Shown here: one piece after another, positions 1-3,919 of the stretch
How positions within the stretch are numbered: the first letter of the stretch is position 1
Layout: every line of letters begins with the position of its first letter
Source of the DNA: an uncultured Eubacteriales bacterium
Lineage (GTDB): Bacteria > Bacillota > Clostridia > Peptostreptococcales > Anaerovoracaceae
DNA: 5,632 bases
NCBI GenBank assembly: GCA_910585135.1
Contig: CAJUEB010000145.1
Coordinates: 1 to 5,632 of the forward strand
Direction of reading: 5' to 3'
The notes under the pieces: generated by a model
Databases searched by the model: none
What the model was told of the DNA's origin: nothing
Seen by the model: only the letters and a program-made list of their open reading frames with translations
Position numbers and translations under genes: made by a program

Positions 1-345
1 CTTCGCACTCGGCGCCCAAGCCGCCAATTCCAACGCTTCTTCTATCATTTCGCGCGAAACCTGCTCCTCCCGGAAATGCCTGTACGACCTGCGCATCAAA
101 ACATGGCTTTTCAGAGCCTCCGCAAAACCATCCCCCAGGACAGGCAGATCATCCGCTAACACCGCCGGTTTCTTCTTATACGTGATCGCACCTGTCGGGC
201 ATACCGCACCGCAATGCATACACTTTAAACAAACCTTTCGCTTCGCCCGCTGCGGCTTTCCATCAACCTCCTCCAGCACGGTGAAAGGACATACCGCCAG
301 GCAGGCTTTGCATCCAATACATTTTTCTCGATCGACTTTTATCAT
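1..345 (-). CDS. Ferredoxin-nitroreductase fusion protein, partial (C-terminus off the left edge)
   Basis: Only the first 115 codons are present; the frame is still open at position 1. Two 4Fe-4S ferredoxin motifs come first: Cys9, 12, 15 and 19 with Pro20, and Cys39, 42, 45 and 49 with Pro50. A linker follows, then the start of a nitroreductase fold: RRSYRHF at residues 85-91, the Arg/Ser motif that contacts FMN phosphate in this family, and ALELAAWAPSAK at residues 104-115. This domain order is a known family of nitroreductases with an N-terminal ferredoxin domain, common in anaerobes. They are presumed to pass electrons from the clusters to FMN and then to an unknown acceptor; the true substrate cannot be read from the sequence. 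The start is secure: ATG at 345-343 follows GGAGG (351-355) at 5 nt. It is divergent from gltX and has its own promoter. Confidence 0.9.
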   Translation of the reverse strand, partial: MIKVDREKCIGCKACLAVCPFTVLEEVDGKPQRAKRKVCLKCMHCGAVCPTGAITYKKKPAVLADDLPVLGDGFAEALKSHVLMRRSYRHFREEQVSREMIEEALELAAWAPSAK

Positions 346-379
346 TTTCTCCTCCGTAAACGCATTTCTTTCATTTCTT

Positions 380-408
380 ATCATAAACAAAATTCATGCA
401 TTCGTCAA
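380..408 (-). promoter_or_regulatory. Sigma-A-type promoter of the ferredoxin-nitroreductase gene
   Basis: On the minus strand, TTGACG (403-408, 5 of 6 to consensus) is followed after exactly 17 nt by TATGAT (380-385, 5 of 6). The expected transcription start near 373 gives a short leader of about 28 nt ending in the GGAGG site before ATG 345. Confidence 0.7.
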
Positions 409-438
409 TTTCTTCCGACAAATACGATCTCCACATTC

Positions 439-517
439 TTGCACCGCTGATATTGCACGAAGCCCGAAAGACTGATAAAATATACTATATTGCCCCGCAA
501 AATTTTCATCGGTGCAA
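439..517. repeat. 12-nt inverted repeat flanking the gltX promoter
   Basis: TTGCACCGCTGA at 439-450 is repeated in inverted form at 506-517 (TCATCGGTGCAA), with 11 of 12 bases matching and 55 nt between the arms. A third partial copy, TTGCACGA, is at 453-460 and contains the candidate -35. The arms bracket the gltX -35/-10 region, so they could be half-sites for a repressor or activator of gltX or of the divergent gene. No regulator is recognisable in the window. Confidence 0.4.
453..481 (+). promoter_or_regulatory. Probable extended -10 promoter of gltX
   Basis: TAAAAT (476-481, 5 of 6 to consensus) is preceded by TG plus one base (473-475), which makes an extended -10 element. A weak -35, TTGCAC (453-458), lies 17 nt upstream. 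An alternative -10, TATACT, occurs at 481-486 but lacks a well-spaced -35. Transcription from about 488 would give gltX an untranslated leader of roughly 175 nt. Confidence 0.45.
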
Positions 518-665
518 TCACAGCTATATTACGGGGACTAAACAATGAGAGAGGGGAAGACGAAAGCAGAAGAGTTTCAAAAGAAAAGCCCGAATCAGGA
601 GAAGTCCCAACTAGCAACTATGTATGAAAGCCCTACACTTGTATATGAAAAGGAGAATGGAAAAC

Positions 666-2327
666 ATGGATTACAATAAACTGGCGGAGCTGCTTTTTCC
701 GCAAATAAAAAAAACGCCTGACGACTATGAAAAGCTTTTCCCGAAAAGAGAGCTTGCAAACGGCGCTATCGTTACAAGGCTAGGACCAAGTCCGACCGGA
801 TTCATCCATCTGGGAAACCTTTACGGTGCTTTTGTCGATGAACGGCTGGCGCATCAATCAGGCGGCACGTTTTACCTTCGCATTGAGGATACCGATGAGA
901 AGCGTTATGTCGAAGGCGCGGTAGAAACGATCATCACCGCCTTGAAATTTTTCGGCATCCAGTTTGACGAGGGCGCTCTGCTGGATGGAGAAAAGGGCAG
1001 CTATGGGCCGTATTACCAGAGCAAACGCGGAGAAATCTACCAGTGCTTTGCAAAAGAGCTGGTCAAAAAAGGAATGGCATACCCGTGCTTTTTGACGGAG
1101 GACGAGCTTGCTGAAATCCGCAAAGCGCAGGAAGAGGCCAAAGAAACGACCGGGATTTATGGAAAATATGCCGAAAAAAGCCGCAACCTTTCCTTCGCAG
1201 AAATAGAGGCAAGCATCGCGGCAGGAAAGCCTTATGTGATCCGGCTCAAATCATCTGGAAACCATGACCTTCCAGCAGATAAAATCAGGCACATCGAAGT
1301 AAAGGACGCTGTCAGGGGAACGCTCAGCATGCCGGAAAACAACCAGGATATCGTGATCCTCAAGGCAAATGGAATCCCGACCTATCATTTCGCTCATGTA
1401 ATCGATGATTATTTCATGCGAACGACCCACATCGTAAGGGGCGAGGAATGGCTCATGTCCCTGCCGATTCATGTAGAGCTGTTTGAAAAGCTGGGTTTTG
1501 CAATGCCTGTTTACTGCCACACTGCGCAGCTTCTAAAACTCGATAACGGCAACAAGAGAAAACTGAGCAAGCGGAAAGACCCAGAGCTTTCCTTGGATTA
1601 CTATAGGCAGGAGGGTTACCATCCAAAGGCTGTGAAGGAATACCTGCTTACGATTTTGAATTCCAATTTCGAGGAATGGCGCATTGAAAATCCTGATGCT
1701 CCGATGGAGGATTTTCCATTCACGACGGAGAAAATGAACAGCGGCGGCGCATTGTTTGACTTAAACAAGCTAAACGATATCTCCAAAGACGTACTGGTAA
1801 AAATCCCTGCGACAGAATTGTGTGAATTCATGACGCAGTGGGCGCGGGAATGCAAGCCGGAAATTTTACCGTTGTTTGAGGGAAACGAGGATTATATCGA
1901 AAAGATTCTCGATTTGGGACGCAGCGGAAAGAAACCGCGCAAGGATCTGATCTATGCAAAGCAAATTTTTGAATTTATCAGCTATTTCTTCGACGATTAT
2001 TTTAAGATCGAGGATACGATTCCTGAAAATGTCAGCGATGAGGACGCTGCTGAGATTTTGCGAAGATATTTGGAAAGCTACGACCATAATGACGACCAGA
2101 ACCAGTGGTTCGATAAAATCCGCCAGATCGGCACAGAAATGGGTTATGCCGCAAAGCCAAAGGACTTTAAGAAAAACCCGGATCAGTATAAGGGCCATGT
2201 CGGCCATGTCAGCACGGTGATCCGTATCGCCCTCATGGGCAGAAACCAGTCGCCTGATATCTGGGAAATCCAGCAGATTTTGGGCGAAAAGCGGACAAGG
2301 GAACGAATTGGTCTGCTGATTTCGTAG
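666..2327 (+). CDS. gltX: Glutamate--tRNA ligase (glutamyl-tRNA synthetase)
   Basis: Class I aminoacyl-tRNA synthetase that activates glutamate with ATP and loads it on tRNA-Glu in the cytoplasm. With the start at 666 it has 553 residues. The HIGH-type signature is PSPTGFIHLGN (residues 41-51, HLGN), followed by LRIEDTD (71-77), the glutamate-specific Rossmann core, VIDDYFMRTTHIVRGEEW, and a KMSKS-type loop KLSKR (299-303). A long C-terminal anticodon-binding part follows. It is longer than the roughly 480-residue E. coli enzyme, and the extra 30 or so N-terminal residues before the core suggest the longer GltX form found in some Firmicutes. Start choice: AGGAG at 651-655 lies 10 nt before ATG 666. 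ATG 657 is only 1 nt from it, and ATGs 624 and 645 have no site, so I prefer 666. Whether it is GluRS-only or also charges tRNA-Gln (non-discriminating) cannot be told here. It ends at a bidirectional hairpin terminator. Confidence 0.95.
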   Translation: MDYNKLAELLFPQIKKTPDDYEKLFPKRELANGAIVTRLGPSPTGFIHLGNLYGAFVDERLAHQSGGTFYLRIEDTDEKRYVEGAVETIITALKFFGIQFDEGALLDGEKGSYGPYYQSKRGEIYQCFAKELVKKGMAYPCFLTEDELAEIRKAQEEAKETTGIYGKYAEKSRNLSFAEIEASIAAGKPYVIRLKSSGNHDLPADKIRHIEVKDAVRGTLSMPENNQDIVILKANGIPTYHFAHVIDDYFMRTTHIVRGEEWLMSLPIHVELFEKLGFAMPVYCHTAQLLKLDNGNKRKLSKRKDPELSLDYYRQEGYHPKAVKEYLLTILNSNFEEWRIENPDAPMEDFPFTTEKMNSGGALFDLNKLNDISKDVLVKIPATELCEFMTQWARECKPEILPLFEGNEDYIEKILDLGRSGKKPRKDLIYAKQIFEFISYFFDDYFKIEDTIPENVSDEDAAEILRRYLESYDHNDDQNQWFDKIRQIGTEMGYAAKPKDFKKNPDQYKGHVGHVSTVIRIALMGRNQSPDIWEIQQILGEKRTRERIGLLIS

Positions 2328-2386
2328 GGGGAAAAATATATCTGAAAGGAAATCAGATGCCACTTGACAAGATAATAGAATCACAT

Positions 2387-2440
2387 AAAAAAATAAGTAA
2401 AGCCGCCTTGTTCTTGGCCGGACAGGCGGTTTTACTTTTA
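2387..2440. terminator. Bidirectional hairpin terminator between gltX and the minus-strand genes
   Basis: The arms at 2395-2408 (AAGTAAAGCCGCCT) and 2424-2437 (AGGCGGTTTTACTT) pair over 14 positions, with one G-U pair when read on the plus strand. Leftward transcription meets a run of seven U (complement of 2387-2393), a strong intrinsic terminator. Rightward transcription meets a shorter U-rich tail at 2436-2439. It would end gltX, the orphan small RNA, and any read-through from the type II toxin-antitoxin operon. Confidence 0.8.
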
Positions 2441-2496
2441 AAACTACTTATTTGCCGGAACGGGTAGTTCACGCCTACTCGCTCGGCTTTCTTGTT
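2387..2496 (-). ncRNA. Orphan antisense RNA resembling a type I antitoxin (copy A)
   Basis: This is a predicted RNA of about 110 nt. It would start near 2496, 7 nt past a perfect TATAAT, and end at the U-run at 2387. It folds into a 5' hairpin (2454-2487) and the terminator hairpin. It is the paralogue of the antitoxin RNA at 3726-3825, but no holin-like toxin gene lies on the opposite strand; the region upstream is the 3' end of gltX. Its loop sequence differs from copy B, so it probably does not silence the toxin at 3651. A short CATAAAAAAATAA at 2384-2396 resembles the end of the toxin gene (His-Lys-Lys-stop), perhaps all that remains of a lost partner. Confidence 0.6.
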
Positions 2497-2502
2497 AAGT
2501 AT

Positions 2503-2531
2503 ATTATACAGAACATGAGCAAAAGTTACAA
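2503..2531 (-). promoter_or_regulatory. Promoter of the orphan antisense RNA (copy A)
   Basis: On the minus strand, TTGTAA (2526-2531, 4 of 6) and a perfect TATAAT (2503-2508) are separated by 17 nt. The same promoter, with identical boxes and spacing, precedes copy B. Confidence 0.7.
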
Positions 2532-2540
2532 CAAGTTATT

Positions 2541-2615
2541 TTAGCTTATTAAAACTTTCGTAAAATCTTCCTTGTCGAAGGGCAATCCAGCCTTATGCAA
2601 AATAAACTCTTGCAT
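2541..2615 (-). CDS. Possible 24-residue ORF or gene remnant after the type II toxin
   Basis: The peptide begins MQEFILHKAGLPFDKEDF and ends KVLIS. An AAAAGGG site (2622-2628) lies 6 nt before ATG 2615, and the ORF starts 28 nt after the type II toxin stop codon, so it could be co-transcribed and translated. The last codons fall inside the edge of repeat copy A (up to 2559), which suggests a longer reading frame cut off where the repeat was joined. I do not recognise the sequence. It may also be a chance ORF. Confidence 0.25.
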   Translation of the reverse strand: MQEFILHKAGLPFDKEDFTKVLIS

Positions 2616-2643
2616 ACTTTACCCTTTTACACAAACGCCCTGA

Positions 2644-2961
2644 TCAACGAATGAGCCAGCTATAATCCTGGCGACAATCAAGAATGTAATCTATGTAGAC
2701 CGTATCGTCCTGTATCTGATAAAGAATCAAATACCACTTGGCAACAAACATCTTGTGATATTTGTTTGGCGGGATATAAACCGCTTCAAAGAATGGAAAT
2801 CGCTGTGGCATCTGGGAAAGCGAACGCATGGCAGCCATCAGAGTTTTCTTTTGCGCTATAGCTGCGTCCTTATTGACCTGCGCCATAAAACGAATATGCA
2901 CCCCCAACATTCTTTTTGCCCTATCGGAAACAATAACTTGATATTTTCTATTGCCTGCCAT
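2644..2961 (-). CDS. Type II toxin, RelE/ParE superfamily
   Basis: A 105-residue basic protein with the RelE/ParE layout. YQVIVSDRAKRML begins the first strand and helix. A helical hairpin with conserved hydrophobic and basic residues follows (residues about 15-52), then MPQRFPFFE and the strand pair KMFVAKWYLILYQIQDDTVYIDYIL, ending in DCRQDYSWLI. This ending matches toxins whose C-terminal Arg and Tyr help catalysis in RelE-type enzymes. RelE members cut mRNA on the ribosome, while ParE members poison DNA gyrase; sequence inspection alone does not decide which this is. It starts 3 nt after the antitoxin stop codon, with an AAAGG site (2970-2974) inside the antitoxin gene, so translation is probably coupled. 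Confidence 0.88.
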   Translation of the reverse strand: MAGNRKYQVIVSDRAKRMLGVHIRFMAQVNKDAAIAQKKTLMAAMRSLSQMPQRFPFFEAVYIPPNKYHKMFVAKWYLILYQIQDDTVYIDYILDCRQDYSWLIR

Positions 2962-2964
2962 ATG

Positions 2965-3231
2965 CTATGCCTTTGCAATTATATCATTAAGGTATCCATC
3001 CAATTCATCAAGGGTGCACCCCGTCCTGCCTGCCTGCCTATCCTCCTGGGCAGCAAGCAACTCTTCCCGGAGTTTCAGCATCTTTTCCCGTCTATTATAG
3101 GTGTCGATATCCATAACGACCAAATCCCCCTCGCCATTTTTCGTAAGGAAAACAGGCTCCGTGGTCTTTCTGCATAAATCGGCAATTTCGTTATAGTTCT
3201 GACGAATCGCAGCTGATGGACGGATATTCAT
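2965..3231 (-). CDS. Type II antitoxin, Phd/YefM family
   Basis: An 88-residue protein. The N-terminal half is a Phd/YefM DNA-binding fold: IRPSAAIRQNYNEIADLC, then EPVFLTKNGEGDLVVMDIDTY, the family's most recognisable stretch. The C-terminal half (from about residue 47) is charged and helical, KMLKLREELLAAQEDRQAG followed by TLDELDGYLNDII. In this family that part is flexible and wraps the toxin. Its role is to neutralise the downstream toxin and, usually, to repress its own promoter. The start is clear: GGAGGT at 3238-3243 lies 6 nt before ATG 3231. Gene order antitoxin then toxin with a 3-nt gap is standard for this module. Confidence 0.92.
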   Translation of the reverse strand: MNIRPSAAIRQNYNEIADLCRKTTEPVFLTKNGEGDLVVMDIDTYNRREKMLKLREELLAAQEDRQAGRTGCTLDELDGYLNDIIAKA

Positions 3232-3251
3232 GACACTACCTCCAACTTGTC

Positions 3252-3301
3252 AATATAGTAATATTCTAACCTTATTATATATATTTTAAACTATTAGTCA
3301 A
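3252..3301 (-). promoter_or_regulatory. Promoter and possible operator of the type II toxin-antitoxin operon
   Basis: On the minus strand, TTGACT (3296-3301, 5 of 6) and a perfect TATAAT (3274-3279) are separated by 16 nt. Transcription should begin near 3267. A small palindrome, AATAT-N4-ATATT (3252-3265), sits at the start site, where a Phd/YefM-type repressor would be expected to bind. The surroundings are AT-rich, so the palindrome alone is weak evidence. Confidence 0.55.
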
Positions 3302-3338
3302 TACTGATCTCCAAATAATATCGCCGCAGCACAAACTT

Positions 3339-3512
3339 TTAATTTCTCGATATTTTTGCATTTGCAGGAACAAAATCCTGTTCTTCTATTGTCATATCCG
3401 GCGTTTTATTAAAAGATTCGGCAGCCAGAATGACGAGTGCATCATCAGCCTTATCATAACAAAATTTTCTATTTACTATACCTGCAATTATTATTTCCAA
3501 AATCTTCAACAT
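3339..3512 (-). CDS. Unrecognised 57-residue ORF, possibly a gene remnant
   Basis: The reading frame runs ATG 3512 to TAA 3339, beginning MLKILEIIIAGIVNRKF and ending IEEQDFVPANAKISRN. Codon choice and residue composition look protein-like: a helical hydrophobic start, then YDKADDALVILAAESFNK and an acidic tail. I cannot assign it to a family. No good ribosome binding site precedes the ATG (only AAAAG immediately before it), and a TAA lies two codons upstream, so it may be the tail of a degraded gene. It lies between the type II operon and the divergent promoter of the type I toxin. Apart from this ORF and the promoters, I see nothing in 3302-3538. Confidence 0.3.
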   Translation of the reverse strand: MLKILEIIIAGIVNRKFCYDKADDALVILAAESFNKTPDMTIEEQDFVPANAKISRN

Positions 3513-3518
3513 CTTTTA

Positions 3519-3547
3519 TTGCAGTTATGAATGCATTTTGTTATAAT
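3519..3547 (+). promoter_or_regulatory. Extended -10 promoter of the holin-like toxin
   Basis: A perfect TATAAT (3542-3547) is preceded by TGT (3539-3541), giving a full extended -10. A weak -35, TTGCAG (3519-3524), is 17 nt upstream. The expected start near 3554 gives the toxin mRNA a leader of about 97 nt, long enough to hold the regulatory structures described here. Confidence 0.6.
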
Positions 3548-3567
3548 TGAATTAAATAGTAAAATAA

Positions 3568-3591
3568 TGGTAAATTTTAATATGTTTACCA
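3568..3591. repeat. Inverted repeat in the toxin leader
   Basis: TGGTAAA (3568-3574) and TTTACCA (3585-3591) form a perfect 7-bp inverted repeat with a 10-nt loop. It starts about 14 nt after the predicted transcription start. It could be a 5' stabilising hairpin of the toxin mRNA or an operator. Confidence 0.4.
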
Positions 3592-3612
3592 AGGCAGCCG
3601 CAAGACGCAATT

Positions 3613-3646
3613 GCCGCCCGCTTTGAGCCTATCGAAAGGGGGTGGC
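3613..3646 (+). promoter_or_regulatory. Hairpin hiding the toxin ribosome binding site
   Basis: GCCGCCC (3613-3619) can pair with GGGTGGC (3640-3646) over 7 bp with a single G-U pair, enclosing about 20 nt. The right arm covers the end of the GGGGG ribosome binding site (3638-3642), so the folded leader would hold translation down. Such sequestration is usual in type I toxin mRNAs. The prediction is by eye and was not folded by software. Confidence 0.5.
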
Positions 3647-3650
3647 GCTT

Positions 3651-3734
3651 ATGGTTACATACAGCTTTTTAGTCCAGTTTGTGATTATGCTCTGCGCAGT
3701 CATAACGCTGGTGCTTTATGCCCATAAAAAATAG
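3651..3734 (+). CDS. Holin-like type I toxin (27 residues)
   Basis: A very short hydrophobic peptide: MVTYSFL at the start, one membrane segment at about residues 6-23 rich in Val, Ile and Leu, and a basic end, HKK. This matches the putative holin-like toxin family (Hol_Tox) of Firmicutes, related in character to TxpA and Fst. These peptides insert in the cell membrane and stop growth when their antisense RNA is lost. A strong AAAGGGGGTGG site (GGGGG at 3638-3642) lies 8 nt before the ATG. The stop codon falls within the left arm of the hairpin shared with the antitoxin RNA. Family assignment rests on length, the MVTYS start, the membrane segment, the KK-stop ending and the locus architecture. 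Confidence 0.85.
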   Translation: MVTYSFLVQFVIMLCAVITLVLYAHKK

Positions 3735-3775
3735 CCGTCCTGCTCTTTGGCAAAGGATAGAACGACTATTTTAGT
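3726..3775. terminator. Shared hairpin terminator of toxin mRNA and antitoxin RNA
   Basis: The arms at 3728-3741 (AAAATAGCCGTCCT) and 3759-3772 (AGAACGACTATTTT) pair over 14 positions. On the minus strand the two irregular positions are G-U pairs, so the stem is unbroken, followed by a U-run (complement of 3726-3731). On the plus strand the same positions are C-A mismatches. The structure therefore seems tuned to the antitoxin RNA while still able to terminate the toxin mRNA, whose tail is TTTTAGTTT. Confidence 0.7.
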
Positions 3776-3825
3776 TTAACTATTCGCCGGAGCGGGTGGC
3801 GCTTCACCTTACCGGCTGTCTTGTT
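3726..3825 (-). ncRNA. Antisense RNA antitoxin of the holin-like toxin (copy B)
   Basis: This is a predicted RNA of about 100 nt, from a start near 3825 to the U-run at 3726. Its 5' hairpin (3786-3816) has outer stem GCCGG/CCGGC and inner stem GGUG/CACC, with loop AAGCGC, which is complementary to the GCGCTT just before the toxin start codon. It would also overlap the last 50 or so nt of the toxin mRNA, counting the shared terminator. By analogy with RatA and RNA II, it should block toxin translation and promote decay of the duplex. Ends are inferred from promoter and terminator positions, not measured. Confidence 0.75.
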
Positions 3826-3831
3826 AAGTAT

Positions 3832-3860
3832 ATTATACAGAACATGAGTAAAAGTTACAA
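3832..3860 (-). promoter_or_regulatory. Promoter of the antitoxin RNA (copy B)
   Basis: On the minus strand, TTGTAA (3855-3860) and a perfect TATAAT (3832-3837) are separated by 17 nt. The -10 box fits a constitutively strong promoter, as expected for an unstable RNA antitoxin. It lies only about 60 bp after the stop codon of the capsule kinase gene, which is read in the same direction. Confidence 0.7.
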
Positions 3861-3919
3861 CAGGTTATTCAGGATTACTAAAACTTTCTGCACGCCGCAT
3901 CGTATCGCAAGCCCAAAGA

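Larger units (their letters stand above)
2383..2559. repeat. Copy A of a two-copy repeat unit (orphan antitoxin cassette)
   Basis: This unit is paralogous to 3723-3889. Identity is highest at 2490-2540 against 3819-3869, where 49 of 51 bases match. That stretch holds the minus-strand promoter. The hairpin at 2454-2487 and the terminator at 2395-2437 align with copy B with clear divergence (for example CCGCCTTGTTCTT against CCGTCCTGCTCTT). Similarity fades just past AAAACTTTC at 2551-2559. Confidence 0.85.
3640..3804 (+). repeat. 11-nt direct repeat linking the toxin start region and the antitoxin RNA
   Basis: GGGTGGCGCTT occurs at 3640-3650, directly before the toxin ATG, and again at 3794-3804, inside the antitoxin RNA on the opposite strand. 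The minus-strand RNA therefore carries AAGCGCCACCC, fully complementary to the toxin ribosome-binding region. The pAD1 par locus uses direct repeats in the same way to let RNA II pair with the Fst mRNA. Confidence 0.75.
3723..3889. repeat. Copy B of the two-copy repeat unit (active antitoxin cassette)
   Basis: This unit is paralogous to 2383-2559; equivalent points are 1329 bp apart in the best-conserved part. It comprises the terminator hairpin, the antitoxin 5' hairpin (3786-3816), the minus-strand promoter and about 30 bp upstream of it. It overlaps the last four codons of the holin-like toxin. Confidence 0.85.

Noticed and set aside
182..475. Plus-strand open frame of 97 codons at the left end
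   Set aside because: It is opposite the ferredoxin domain with its two Cys clusters and the promoter of that gene; the peptide shows no motif.
624..665. Longer gltX start at ATG 624, adding 14 residues
   Set aside because: No ribosome binding site lies before 624, whereas AGGAG at 651-655 serves ATG 666, and MDYNKLAELLFP looks like a natural N-terminus.
482..665. T-box or other tRNA-sensing leader before gltX
   Set aside because: The leader has only a weak CCCCG/CGGGG pair (493-497 and 532-536) and no T-box consensus or terminator with a U-run.
1866..2384. Long minus-strand open frame inside gltX
   Set aside because: It is antisense to the conserved C-terminal part of gltX, has no ribosome binding site, and its peptide has the irregular composition of a shadow frame.
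2755..3177. Plus-strand open frame of 140 codons across the type II module
   Set aside because: It is the antisense shadow of two well-supported genes with family motifs on the minus strand.
2383..3889. CRISPR array or insertion sequence explaining the repeats
   Set aside because: There are only two long, diverged copies with promoter and terminator features, no short regular spacing, no transposase and no terminal inverted repeats.
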